Positions 52,033-60,885 of a DNA stretch of 64,000 nucleotides are shown here, piece by piece. Positions within the stretch are counted from its first letter, which is position 1; each line of letters opens with the position of its first letter. The notes beneath the pieces were generated by a model that saw only the letters and a program-made list of their open reading frames with translations, did no database searches and had not been told where the DNA came from. Source of the DNA: Chloroflexota bacterium. GTDB lineage: Bacteria > Chloroflexota > Anaerolineae > Anaerolineales > Villigracilaceae. The position numbers were made by a program, and so were the translations under genes. The stretch lies in NCBI GenBank assembly GCA_024224815.1, contig JAAENC010000128.1, positions 186,001-250,000 of the forward strand. Reading direction: 5' to 3'.

Positions 52033-52869
52033 ATGCAAAAAAACATCACAATGCAAGACATCGACGAAATTGTTGCAGAAATTCGTTCAAAAGTAGATAC
52101 AAAGCCGCGTGTCGGCATGATCTTAGGCTCTGGTCTAAGTGACTTTGCCGAAAGTGTTGAAAATGCGGTATCAATCCCCTTTGGAGATTTGCCCCATTGG
52201 CCTGTTTCGACCGTAAAAGGTCACGCCGGGCGTTTGGTCATTGGACAAATAGAAGGCCAAGAAGTTTTTGTCTTGCAAGGACGTATCCATTTTTATGAAG
52301 GATATACAATGTCGCAGGTTACATTACCTGTACGCGTTATGCAGCGACTGGGCGTGGAAATGATGATCGTAACCAATGCCGCTGGCGGTATTGCAGATGA
52401 GCATCAGCCTGGAGATGTTATGCTGATTACCGACCATATCAATTTCCCGGGACTGATTGGAAACAGCCCTCTTCACGGCCCCAATCTCGATGAATTTGGC
52501 CCTCGTTTCCCGGATATGACTCAGGCCTATGACCCCGAACTGCTCGACCTTGCACGGAAAATAGCAAAAGACAAAGCTGTGCCGATTCACGAAGGTGTTT
52601 ATATGGGCTTAAGCGGCCCTTCCTTTGAAACACCCGCTGAATTGCGTTTTCTTAAAATGATCGGCGCAGATAGCGTTGGCATGTCCACTGTCACTGAAGT
52701 TTCCGTTGCCCGTCATGGCGGCATACGCGTTCTAGGGCTTTCTGGCATCAGCAACAAAGCCCACACAGAGCTTTCCTTCGTTGCGAGCCACGAAGATGTC
52801 CTTGAAGCTGGCAAACAAATTGTGCCTAAAATGGAGACTATCATTCGCGGAGTCTTGCGCGCCATCTAA
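52033..52869 (+). CDS. Purine nucleoside phosphorylase (inosine/guanosine type)
   Basis: Splits purine nucleosides with phosphate in salvage. 278 residues, the trimeric PNP type. GMILGSGLSDFAESV binds phosphate; KGHAGRLVIGQIEGQEVFVL and GRIHFYEGY; NAAGGI; MGLSGPSFETPAELRFLKMI; GMSTVTEVSVARHGG and GLSGISNKAH, where the Asn contacts the base. A second ATG at residue 7 is possible. MTA phosphorylase is a less likely reading, since the purine-site pattern is PNP-like. Confidence 0.93.
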   Translation: MQKNITMQDIDEIVAEIRSKVDTKPRVGMILGSGLSDFAESVENAVSIPFGDLPHWPVSTVKGHAGRLVIGQIEGQEVFVLQGRIHFYEGYTMSQVTLPVRVMQRLGVEMMIVTNAAGGIADEHQPGDVMLITDHINFPGLIGNSPLHGPNLDEFGPRFPDMTQAYDPELLDLARKIAKDKAVPIHEGVYMGLSGPSFETPAELRFLKMIGADSVGMSTVTEVSVARHGGIRVLGLSGISNKAHTELSFVASHEDVLEAGKQIVPKMETIIRGVLRAI

Positions 52870-52880
52870 AGCGTAAATTT

Positions 52881-53564
52881 ATGCAACCAATTTACGCTTT
52901 TCTTTCAATCTATGAAGGATTGATTTACTTCGTTCTGATCATTGGCGCGGTTTTCCTCGTACGCTGGCTCTTTCGTTCATGGAAAGCATGGCGCGGTGCA
53001 ATTTTTGGATTAGAACGCCAGGTCTCACAGCGACGTTTTGCCCGCGCTATCGCGGCGAACATGTTTTGGCTTGTTCTCTTTTTAGGAGAGTTAATTTTTG
53101 CCTCATTCATTGTGCCTTCGATGCCGGCTTCAGCATTTATCCCCACCCCAACAGTGGATTTGCTCGTTACACCTACAGGCACAATATCCGCAGAGCTGGC
53201 AGCAACCATAGCCGCCCGCCCTCTCCCTGAATCAGAAGATTTTAGTGAAGGGTGCGTCCCCGCTCAGGTAATTATCGACTCACCTGTACCTGGGGAAAAC
53301 CTGAGAGGTATTGTAGATTTAGTAGGAACAGTTGACGTTCAAAAATTTGGTTTTTATAAATTTGAAGTTTCACCTGCCGGTGAAGAAAATTGGTCAACAG
53401 TTTATGCTGGTAGAGATGTTATCCGTGACGATACCTTAGGTCGGTTAGATACAGGGGAACTTATACCCGGAGATTATCAACTTCGCTTAGTCGTTACAGA
53501 TAATTTAGGAGAGGCTCTTGAGCCTTGTGTTGTTCAAATTCGTGTTATTGGTCAAGAAGAATGA
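52881..53564 (+). CDS. Membrane-anchored extracytoplasmic protein, unknown function
   Basis: 227 residues. Two membrane segments (about 11-28 and 60-82) with a basic cytosolic loop, then a Thr/Pro-rich linker (FIPTPTVDLLVTPTG) and an exported C-terminal domain of about 120 residues with VIIDSPVPGENLRGIVDLVG and PGDYQLRLVVTDNLGE, a beta-sandwich pattern. One Cys at either end of that domain could form a disulphide. Starts 11 bp after the phosphorylase; its stop overlaps the GNAT start. Confidence 0.7.
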   Translation: MQPIYAFLSIYEGLIYFVLIIGAVFLVRWLFRSWKAWRGAIFGLERQVSQRRFARAIAANMFWLVLFLGELIFASFIVPSMPASAFIPTPTVDLLVTPTGTISAELAATIAARPLPESEDFSEGCVPAQVIIDSPVPGENLRGIVDLVGTVDVQKFGFYKFEVSPAGEENWSTVYAGRDVIRDDTLGRLDTGELIPGDYQLRLVVTDNLGEALEPCVVQIRVIGQEE

Positions 53565-54109
53565 GTGTAAATATTAAAGTTAGGGCAGCCCTTTCAGCCG
53601 ACATTATAACTTTGGTCGGTTTGGATCATACTTGTGAAAGCAATTATGTTTGGCAATTAGATTTACGCAAAGAAACCGGTGAGGTAAGTATCGGTTTGCG
53701 CGAGGTTCGTTTGCCTCGTTCTGTGCGGGTTAAATATCCGCGTGATCACTATTCGTTGGCAGATGAGTGGAGCAAAGGCGCGCGCACCTTTGTTGCTGTT
53801 AGCGAGGGGACACCCTTGGGATATATCCGCTTTTTGGAGCAAGGAACAGCGGAATCTGTTTGGGTGCTCGATCTTGTTGTTTTAACGGAAGCACGCAAAA
53901 AAGGCGTAGCGACCCGATTGATCCAATTTGTAGAGCACTGGGCGCTTGAGAGAAAATATAGTCAACTTTTTATAGAGATGTCTTCTAAAAATCATCCGGC
54001 AATCTCTTTTGCAAAGAAAGTGGGTTTTGAATTTAGCGGCTATAATGAGCATTATTATGCAACGAAAGATGTTGCTTTGTTTTTTGGAAAGCTTTTAAAA
54101 GAATTTTAG
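53561..54109 (+). CDS. GNAT-family N-acetyltransferase
   Basis: 182 residues from the ATG at 53561, which overlaps the previous stop (ATGA). The GNAT core has VLDLVVLTEARKKGVATRLI, the acetyl-CoA pyrophosphate loop (Q/RxxGxG/A as RKKGVA), and ISFAKKVGFEFSGYNEHYYA near the C-terminus. Acceptor unknown; a RimI-like or small-molecule role is possible. Confidence 0.88.
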   Translation: MSVNIKVRAALSADIITLVGLDHTCESNYVWQLDLRKETGEVSIGLREVRLPRSVRVKYPRDHYSLADEWSKGARTFVAVSEGTPLGYIRFLEQGTAESVWVLDLVVLTEARKKGVATRLIQFVEHWALERKYSQLFIEMSSKNHPAISFAKKVGFEFSGYNEHYYATKDVALFFGKLLKEF

Positions 54110-54136
54110 TGAAGGTGTAGCTTTAGAGACTTTTAA

Positions 54137-56059
54137 ATGGTTAATGGTTGGATGGGCAATTTATTGGTGGGAATGCGCGTAATCAACGAGATTTTGACAG
54201 CGGGGGTCGCAATAACGGCTTTCTCGTTATTTCTTTATGCTTTAACTTTTAATTTACGAAACAGAGTCGCACGTTCTTTTGCGCTGATTTTGCTTTGCGT
54301 GGTGGTTGTTTTTACTGCAGAAGCAATGCAAAATGATACGGTGCCAAATTGGGGTTTGGAGCTTTTGCTGCGTTTGCAATGGTTTGGAATTGTTTTCCTC
54401 CCCGCCGCCTATTTGCATCTTTCTGATGCTCTTCTTGTTACAGCGGGAATGCCCTCGCGTGGGCGCAGGCGTAAAGCGATTCGGCTAATATATTTTGTCT
54501 CTGCTATTTTTTTGCTTTTATTGGGTTACGGGCATTTATTAGGCGATTTTGTTGCACAAGGGCAGCCTGCCCCACATTTGGAACGTACTCTTTGGACAGA
54601 ATTTTTTAGTCTTTATTACCTGATTGTCATGATTTGGGCGTGGATAAATTTTCTTCGCGCTTTTCGGCAGATGCTGACACGTTCGGGGCGCCGTCGGATG
54701 TTGTATCTAATGGCAGGAGCAACCGCACCGGCTTTGGGTTCTTATCCTTATCTGATGTATGGTTCTTCTTTTGCGTCACGGCATCTTTATCTTTTTTGGG
54801 GATCGGCCTTGGTGATCAATCTTTTGGTTGGCGGATTGGTTGTGGTTATGGCTTATGCCGTTGCCTTTTTTGGTGTTTCATGGCCTGATCGTCTCGTAAA
54901 GATCCGCCTTTTTAAATGGATTTTGCGTGGACCTGTAACCGCTTCTTTGACATTGGGCTTGATGACCCTCGTTCGGCGTGGTGGGGAAATTTATGCTGGA
55001 GAAATCTATTCTGCTTTTGTCCCACTGACGATGATTTTAAGTGTTCTATTAATAGAGCATACGATCACGATTCTTGCCCCTTTATGGGAAAGAAATCTTT
55101 TTTTCGGTGGCGATAAAGAAGAATTGCTTCTATTGCAAAATATAGAAGAACGTTTGTTAACACGTAATGACTTGCAACAATTCCTTGAGGCTGTTTTGGC
55201 AGCAGTGCGCGATCATTTGCAATCTCCTTCTGCTTTTATCGCCGCTTTGGATGGGGATGATTTGGCGCTGGTCTCTATGGCCGGGAGCAAAAATATGCTC
55301 CCTGAAGAAAGCTTCCCTGAAGTTTTGCGTTTGCCGGAACTAGAGCAGGGGCAACTGCGCCAGGAATTTACTTGGGGAGATTTTTGGATATTACCTTTAC
55401 GTGAGCGTAAAGGGGAGTTTGATAGGGATGAAATACGGCCTTTGTTGGGGATTTTAGGCGTTGCGCATCAATCTTTTGAGAAAATAGATGATGATCAAAG
55501 AGAAGCACTGTGGCTTTTGGCAGACCGCGCTACTCTTGCTTTGGAAGATCGCCAGTTACAACAGGTTGTTTTTCAGTCCCTGCAAAATTTACAGCCTCAG
55601 GCAGAGGCTTTGCAGCATTGGCGCGCTTCTGGGCGTTATGATAGTAAGGCAAGTATGTTATCTGCATCTCTTCCTCCTGAAGGGGATTTAGTCAATTGGG
55701 TTAAAGATGCGCTAAGCCATTATTGGGGAGGCCCAAAGTTGAGCGGAAGCCCGCTCATGGATTTAGATGTCGTGCGCAAAGAACGTAAAGAGCATGATGG
55801 CAATGCAACCAACGCGCTTAGAGCAATTTTGCGTAAAGGCGTAGAGAATATTCGTCCTGATGGGAAGCGCGGTTTTACCGGAGAATGGGTGCTCTATAAT
55901 ATTCTTGAAATGAAGTTTATTGAAGGACATAAAGTACGTGAGGTTGCTGCCCGTTTGGCAATGTCAGAAGCAGATCTGTATAGAAAGCAACGAGTTGCTG
56001 TAGAAGCTGTAGCTAAAATGGTTTTACAGATGGAAGCAGAAGTTAAAGAAGAGCGGTAG
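54137..56059 (+). CDS. Membrane receptor with GAF-like region and putative HTH tail, no kinase
   Basis: 640 residues. Residues 1-320 have about eight hydrophobic segments, like the 7TM input domains of sensor kinases. Residues ~330-480 are a GAF-like domain (NIEERLLTRNDLQQFLEAVL, then ADRATLALEDRQLQ). There is no H-box or ATPase domain. The last ~70 residues (FTGEWVLYNILEMKFIEGHK, VREVAARLAMSEADLYRKQR) look like a helix-turn-helix. This would make it a membrane-bound one-component regulator; that function is inferred. No strong ribosome site at 54137; an ATG at 54173 is an alternative. Confidence 0.65.
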   Translation: MVNGWMGNLLVGMRVINEILTAGVAITAFSLFLYALTFNLRNRVARSFALILLCVVVVFTAEAMQNDTVPNWGLELLLRLQWFGIVFLPAAYLHLSDALLVTAGMPSRGRRRKAIRLIYFVSAIFLLLLGYGHLLGDFVAQGQPAPHLERTLWTEFFSLYYLIVMIWAWINFLRAFRQMLTRSGRRRMLYLMAGATAPALGSYPYLMYGSSFASRHLYLFWGSALVINLLVGGLVVVMAYAVAFFGVSWPDRLVKIRLFKWILRGPVTASLTLGLMTLVRRGGEIYAGEIYSAFVPLTMILSVLLIEHTITILAPLWERNLFFGGDKEELLLLQNIEERLLTRNDLQQFLEAVLAAVRDHLQSPSAFIAALDGDDLALVSMAGSKNMLPEESFPEVLRLPELEQGQLRQEFTWGDFWILPLRERKGEFDRDEIRPLLGILGVAHQSFEKIDDDQREALWLLADRATLALEDRQLQQVVFQSLQNLQPQAEALQHWRASGRYDSKASMLSASLPPEGDLVNWVKDALSHYWGGPKLSGSPLMDLDVVRKERKEHDGNATNALRAILRKGVENIRPDGKRGFTGEWVLYNILEMKFIEGHKVREVAARLAMSEADLYRKQRVAVEAVAKMVLQMEAEVKEER

Positions 56060-56071
56060 ATAAAGTTAATA

Positions 56072-56968
56072 ATGGTGAGGGCTATGATGACGAAAAATGA
56101 AGAAGGCTGGTGGGCATCCGTTTTAGCGGATGAGAGCTATCTCGAGGAAAAAATCCCGAAAGGTGATGAGAAGAATTTGTCTCATGACTGGGAAAAGGCG
56201 AAAAAGCTTTATGAAGAGGATGGGATTGTTTCTTTAGAAGTTATATCGCATAATCATGGTGGTCTTTTGGTAGAAGGTGAAGGGCTAAGAGGTTTTGTGC
56301 CACATTCTCATTTATTGAAAACAAATGAGAATGCCGGGAGCAAAAAAGAAGAAAACCTTGCTCAATATCATGGGACAACTCTGAAACTCAAATTGATTGA
56401 GTGTACCCCCGAAGAAGACAGAGCCGTTTTCTCAGAACGTGCGGCACAAGCCGGGGCAGGAGAGCGCCGGGAGCTTTTTGACACCCTGAAAGAAGGCGAA
56501 ATTATCAGCGGTGAAGTGACCAATATTACTGACTTCGGTGTTTTTGTCGATATTGGCGGGGTCGAAGGACTAATTCATATTTCAGAACTTTCATGGGGGC
56601 GGGTTGGGCATCCTACTCAAATTGTCGATGTCAAAGAAAAGATTCAGGTGCAAATTTTGAGTCTTTCTCCAGAGCGATGCCGAGTCGCCCTTAGTCTGAA
56701 ACGCCTTTCTGATAATCCGTGGGAGAAAATTCACGAAAAATATCATCAGGGCAAAATAGTCCCTGCAAAAATTACAGCCCTCGTCTCCTTTGGCGTTTTT
56801 GCGCGTCTCGAAGAAGGCATAGAGGGGTTAATTCACAGCTCAGAAATCCCGCCGGCTGAACGTAATCTCCTGCAACAGGAAGAAGAAATTGACGTGCGTA
56901 TTTTAGAAATCGACGCAAGAAAACAGCGCATGGGGCTTAGTTTGATACTTGAAGGAAAAAATGGCTAA
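56072..56968 (+). CDS. S1-domain RNA-binding protein (RpsA-like)
   Basis: 298 residues with three S1 folds: about 48-125 (DGIVSLEVISHNHGGLLVEG, degenerate), 145-215 (GEIISGEVTNITDFGVFVDI, GGVEGLIHISELSW) and 230-296 (KIVPAKITALVSFGVFARLE). Shorter than E. coli S1 but similar to the S1-like proteins of other phyla, which aid mRNA binding by the 30S subunit. Start may be an internal ATG (residue 5 or 6). Its end overlaps the ftsK start by 8 nt. Confidence 0.87.
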   Translation: MVRAMMTKNEEGWWASVLADESYLEEKIPKGDEKNLSHDWEKAKKLYEEDGIVSLEVISHNHGGLLVEGEGLRGFVPHSHLLKTNENAGSKKEENLAQYHGTTLKLKLIECTPEEDRAVFSERAAQAGAGERRELFDTLKEGEIISGEVTNITDFGVFVDIGGVEGLIHISELSWGRVGHPTQIVDVKEKIQVQILSLSPERCRVALSLKRLSDNPWEKIHEKYHQGKIVPAKITALVSFGVFARLEEGIEGLIHSSEIPPAERNLLQQEEEIDVRILEIDARKQRMGLSLILEGKNG

Positions 56969-59090
56969 AAAAAATCCTCCTGAATCAAAAGACTGGCTCG
57001 ACCGTCTTGCGATGCTTAATTTGCATTTTGGTCGCTTTTCCAGCGATGTTGGCGGCGTTCTTATTCTCGCTTTTGCTTTAATTACACTGCTGGCATTGCT
57101 TGGTTTTACTGAAGGAGACTTTATCCTTTTTTGGATAGGCAAACTTAGTGAGTGGTTTGGATGGGGCAGTTATCTTGTGGTTGCTTCGCTTGGGATGATC
57201 GGACTCCTGCTCTTGCGCCGCTCCGAAGAAGCACTGCCTTGGGGACGCATTTTCGCTCTGGAAGCAGCTGCCTTCTTGACCCTGGGCTTGCTGACCGTTA
57301 TAGGAGGGCGATCTCTGGATAATGTGAGTATCGGCTACGGCGGCGGTAAACTTGGGTGGGGCCTCGATAGAATTCTCTCAGAAATAATTACACCTTTTGG
57401 AAGCACGCTTTTTTTCATCTTCGGCACTTTCTTTGCTGCAATGACAGGTTTTAACCTTTGGCAAAAACTTGAAAATAGGCTTCTGCGTTTTGCGGGCGAT
57501 GGCGAAAGGAAAATAGAAGAAGCCCCTGTAGAAGAAGATGAAGTTGAAGAAAAGAAAACGCGTAAAAAACCGCAAGTAAAGCTCCCTCCGGGATTTCGAA
57601 AATCGCTTGCGATGCCAAAAAAGGAAGACGAGCGTCCTGCAAAGCCACGTCCGCGTGACGAGCGTTTGCCCCCGCTAAAGCTTTTACTCGAAGAGAAAAA
57701 ATCTCGCTTAGATGAGCGTACGATAAACCAAACAGCAGGGCTGATCGAGAAAACCCTCGACGAATTTGGTATCCCCGCCAAGGTGATCGGTTTTCGAGTG
57801 GGGCCAACGATCACGCAGTTTGCTGTGCAACCGGGTTTTATTGATAAAAGCACAAATGAAGATGAAGAGCAATTGCTAAAAGTGCGCGTATCGCAAATTG
57901 CTTCTTTGCGAAAAGATTTGGCCCTTGCTCTTTCAGCCGAACGTTTACGTATAGAAGCACCTGTGCCCGGCCGTCCCTTTGTCGGAATTGAAGTCCCTAA
58001 CGCTCGAGTTGATGTCGTTCGCCTGCGCTCAATTTTAGAATCAGAAGTCTTCCATAAAGTACGCTCTCCTTTGGCTATTGCTTTGGGTAGAGATGTTTCG
58101 GGTCATCCCGTTGTGGCAGATTTAGGGAAAATGCCGCATCTTTTGGTTGCCGGTTCTACAGGATCGGGTAAATCGGTTTGTATTACCTCTATTGCTACAT
58201 CCTTAGCGGTTAATAACTCCCCAGATGATTTGCGGTTGGTAATGATCGACGCAAAGATGGTTGAGTTGATTCGTTTTAATGGTTTGCCGCATCTTTATGG
58301 GAAAGTAGAAACGGATAAAGACCGAATTCAGGGTGTTTTGCGTTGGGTTGTGGTCGAGATGGAACAACGCTACAAACTTCTTGAGAGAGAAAACTCGCGT
58401 GATATTCGCAGCTATAACCGTAAAGTTTTGCGTCGCAAAAACGGGATCGCAATGCCGCGCATCGTAGTACTTATTGACGAAATGGCAGATTTAATGATGC
58501 ACGCACCGGACCAAACTGAGCATAATCTTGTTCGCTTGGCGCAAATGGCGCGTGCTACAGGAATCCATTTGGTGATGGCAACCCAGCGTCCGAGCACGGA
58601 TGTTGTTACGGGGTTAATTAAAGCCAATTTCCCCGCACGAATCGCTTTTGCGGTTACATCCGGTGTTGATTCGCGGGTTGTGCTGGATAGTGTTGGGGCC
58701 GAGAATCTGCTCGGAAACGGAGACATGCTCTATTTAAGTCCGGAGGCGGGTTCTCCATCCCGTTTGCAGGGCGTAATGATTACGGACGATGAAATTGATA
58801 AGGTTATTTCCTATTGGCGAGAGGGAAGTTCCGGTGCAGATGAACGCGCTCCCTGGGAGCAATTGCTGGGTGAAGCTGACGTAGATGAAGATGAGAGTTT
58901 GATCGAGCAGGCTATAGATGTGATCCAAAATTCACAACGTGCTTCGGCATCTCTTTTGCAACGCCGTCTGCGAATTGGCTACCCACGAGCAGCTCGTTTG
59001 TTGGATTCTCTGGAAGAAATGGGTGTTGTTGGGCCTGCGCTGGGTGGTGGGCGTGAACGCGATGTGCTGATTGCGCCCGAGGACAACTAA
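56961..59090 (+). CDS. ftsK: DNA translocase FtsK/SpoIIIE
   Basis: 709 residues from ATG 56961 (GAAGGAA upstream); an in-frame TTG at 56949 is less likely. Four membrane segments within 1-170, then a charged linker. Motor: alpha domain FGIPAKVIGFRVGPTITQFA, beta domain Walker A VAGSTGSGKSVCITS (about 394-402) and Walker B IVVLIDEMADLMMHA, with TQRPSTDVVTGLIKANFP. C-terminal gamma winged helix (about 635-700): QRASASLLQRRLRIGYPRAA, which reads orienting sequences. Complete and of a length normal for SpoIIIE/SftA types. Confidence 0.96.
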   Translation: MAKKNPPESKDWLDRLAMLNLHFGRFSSDVGGVLILAFALITLLALLGFTEGDFILFWIGKLSEWFGWGSYLVVASLGMIGLLLLRRSEEALPWGRIFALEAAAFLTLGLLTVIGGRSLDNVSIGYGGGKLGWGLDRILSEIITPFGSTLFFIFGTFFAAMTGFNLWQKLENRLLRFAGDGERKIEEAPVEEDEVEEKKTRKKPQVKLPPGFRKSLAMPKKEDERPAKPRPRDERLPPLKLLLEEKKSRLDERTINQTAGLIEKTLDEFGIPAKVIGFRVGPTITQFAVQPGFIDKSTNEDEEQLLKVRVSQIASLRKDLALALSAERLRIEAPVPGRPFVGIEVPNARVDVVRLRSILESEVFHKVRSPLAIALGRDVSGHPVVADLGKMPHLLVAGSTGSGKSVCITSIATSLAVNNSPDDLRLVMIDAKMVELIRFNGLPHLYGKVETDKDRIQGVLRWVVVEMEQRYKLLERENSRDIRSYNRKVLRRKNGIAMPRIVVLIDEMADLMMHAPDQTEHNLVRLAQMARATGIHLVMATQRPSTDVVTGLIKANFPARIAFAVTSGVDSRVVLDSVGAENLLGNGDMLYLSPEAGSPSRLQGVMITDDEIDKVISYWREGSSGADERAPWEQLLGEADVDEDESLIEQAIDVIQNSQRASASLLQRRLRIGYPRAARLLDSLEEMGVVGPALGGGRERDVLIAPEDN

Positions 59091-59120
59091 TGTAGTATGA
59101 TAGGATAATCTTGAATAAAA

Positions 59121-59227
59121 TTTGAGACTTTGTGCGCTAAAAAGTGATGGTGAGTGAAGGGGAAAGTTGAAGAAATAAATCACTCACCATTTTTCTGTGT
59201 TTTAGTGATGGCGCAAAGTCTTTCAAA
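59121..59227. other. Extended multi-segment hairpin upstream of the phosphatidyltransferase
   Basis: Nested complementary segments: TTTGA and TCAAA at the ends, GACTTTG-GCGC with GCGC-AAAGTC, CTAAAA with TTTTAG, and ATGGTGAGTG with CACTCACCAT, around a 24-nt loop. Total about 107 nt. It ends 15 nt before the GTG start. It could be a structured 5' leader or a MITE-like element. Confidence 0.65.
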
Positions 59228-59242
59228 CTTACGGAGTTCTTT

Positions 59243-59857
59243 GTGGAAAATACTGTAAAAACTGAAAAGCTTTCATTTACCGACCGTTTGCGAGCCTTGT
59301 TCAAATGGTTGGTTGATCCAATTGGGGCTTTTTTAAACAAAATAGGTCTTACGCCTAATACAATTACCATGCTGGGATTGGCCGGCAATATCGTTGCCGC
59401 TTTTTTTCTTGCAAAAGGAAATATGTTTTTAGGTGGCATGCTTGTTTTAGTGATGTGGCCTATTGATGCCTTGGATGGAACAATGGCGCGCCTTCGTGGT
59501 GAGCCAACAGATTTTGGCGGTTTTGTCGATTCTGTTACTGACCGCTATTCAGAATTGGTGATCTTCGCCGGTTTGCTCTATCATTTTTTGGAGCAAAATA
59601 ATACTTTAGCCGCTATGCTGGTTTTTGCTTCTGCTTCCGGGTCAATTTTGGTCTCTTATACACGAGCAAAAGCAGAGGCGCTCGAGTTTGATGCCAAGAT
59701 CGGTGCCCTAACGCGCGTAGAGCGATATTTGGTTTTAGCACCGGGATTGCTTTTTAATATCCCCATTATTGCCATGTGGATCATTGCTATTTTGGCAAAT
59801 TTCACAGCGTTGCAACGCATCTGGTATGTTCGCAGGCAGGCGCATAAACATTTTTAA
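59243..59857 (+). CDS. CDP-alcohol phosphatidyltransferase
   Basis: Membrane enzyme that moves a phosphatidyl group from CDP-diacylglycerol to an alcohol. 204 residues, GTG start with CGGAG at 7 nt. The signature DALDGTMARLRGEPTDFGGF plus VDSVTDR fits D-x2-D-G-x2-A-R-x8-G-x3-D-x3-D. About six membrane segments. The alcohol (glycerol phosphate, inositol phosphate) is not clear; a PgsA- or PIP-synthase-like role is possible. Confidence 0.9.
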   Translation: MENTVKTEKLSFTDRLRALFKWLVDPIGAFLNKIGLTPNTITMLGLAGNIVAAFFLAKGNMFLGGMLVLVMWPIDALDGTMARLRGEPTDFGGFVDSVTDRYSELVIFAGLLYHFLEQNNTLAAMLVFASASGSILVSYTRAKAEALEFDAKIGALTRVERYLVLAPGLLFNIPIIAMWIIAILANFTALQRIWYVRRQAHKHF

Positions 59858-59889
59858 AGTACTCTTGTCTGATTGACCATATTTCTCTG

Positions 59890-59939
59890 CACCGCTATCC
59901 TGTCTGATGCACGACAGTGATAGTGGTGCTTCTATTTTT
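59890..59939 (+). terminator. Terminator after the phosphatidyltransferase
   Basis: CACCGCTATC and GATAGTGGTG (one mismatch) enclose CTGTC/GACAG in a 39-nt hairpin, followed by CTTCTATTTTT. It argues against an ABC start codon upstream of 59953. Confidence 0.75.
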
Positions 59940-59952
59940 AGGCGAAAAAAAG

Positions 59953-60885
59953 ATGATTCAAACGGAAAAACTTAGCAAATACTTCAACGACTTTGTAGCC
60001 GTCGATAATGTCGAGTTGGATGTGAAATCCGGGCAGATTTTAGCGTTACTTGGCCAAAATGGAGCCGGTAAAACAACTACAATAAGGATGTTGACCGGGC
60101 TTTTACGCCCCACCATTGGCTGGGCGCGTGTGAATGGATATGATGTCGTTAAAGAAGCAACACAGGTACGCGCTTCTGTGGGCGTGCTGACTGAACAACA
60201 TGGTTTATACCTGCGAATGACAGCTGTGGAGTACCTCGACTTTTTTGGCAAGGTCTACCAACTGGGCGCAGATACACGCAAAAAACGCAGTGACCATCTT
60301 CTCGAATATTTTGGTTTGGCAGAAGCCGCCAATCGACGAGTTGGAGAATATTCAAAGGGAATGAAGCAAAAATTAGCTTTGGCGCGCACACTGATCCATC
60401 AGCCGCCAGCGCTGCTTTTAGATGAACCCACCTCCGCTATGGACCCCGAAAGCGCTCGGCTCGTGCGTGATGAAATTGCAAATTTACGCTCTTCACAACG
60501 CGCCATTGTGATCTGTACGCACAACTTAGCCGAAGCAGAAACACTGGCAGACCAAATTGCCATTATCTACCGCGGAAAAATTCAAATTATGGGCGATTTA
60601 GAAAGCCTAAAAGAAGAAGTTTTGGGAGAAAGAGAATACGAAGCTGTTTTTTCTTCTCCTTATAATATTGGTAAATTGAAAATCCCATCAGGTGTAGAGA
60701 TTGTTGCAAGCGAAGCCAATAAATTCCGCTTTCACTCAGAAAATGCCGAGGAAATCAATCCTTTGTTAATTAAAGAGTTTTCAAAAGAAAATGCACCGCT
60801 GCTTACTTTGGCAGAAGTGCCGCGCACGCTCGAAGAGGTCTATCTTAAAGTGATGTCAAAGGCAAATGGGGAGAATATTCAATGA
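59953..60885 (+). CDS. ABC transporter ATP-binding protein (NatA/CcmA type)
   Basis: 310 residues from the ATG at 59953; an upstream in-frame opening runs through the terminator and is rejected. Walker A LLGQNGAGKTTT, Q-loop LTEQHGLYLRM, signature EYSKGMKQKLALA (LS/SKG type), Walker B LLLDEPTSAMDP, switch His VICTHNLAEAE. The C-terminal ~90 residues are typical of NatA-like exporters. Overlaps the permease gene by 4 nt. Substrate unknown; drug, Na or lipid export are all possible. Confidence 0.92.
   Translation: MIQTEKLSKYFNDFVAVDNVELDVKSGQILALLGQNGAGKTTTIRMLTGLLRPTIGWARVNGYDVVKEATQVRASVGVLTEQHGLYLRMTAVEYLDFFGKVYQLGADTRKKRSDHLLEYFGLAEAANRRVGEYSKGMKQKLALARTLIHQPPALLLDEPTSAMDPESARLVRDEIANLRSSQRAIVICTHNLAEAETLADQIAIIYRGKIQIMGDLESLKEEVLGEREYEAVFSSPYNIGKLKIPSGVEIVASEANKFRFHSENAEEINPLLIKEFSKENAPLLTLAEVPRTLEEVYLKVMSKANGENIQ

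Noticed and set aside
57335..57853. 172-codon frame antisense to ftsK
   Set aside because: It covers the low-complexity charged linker of FtsK, which produces Ser/Arg-rich shadow frames.
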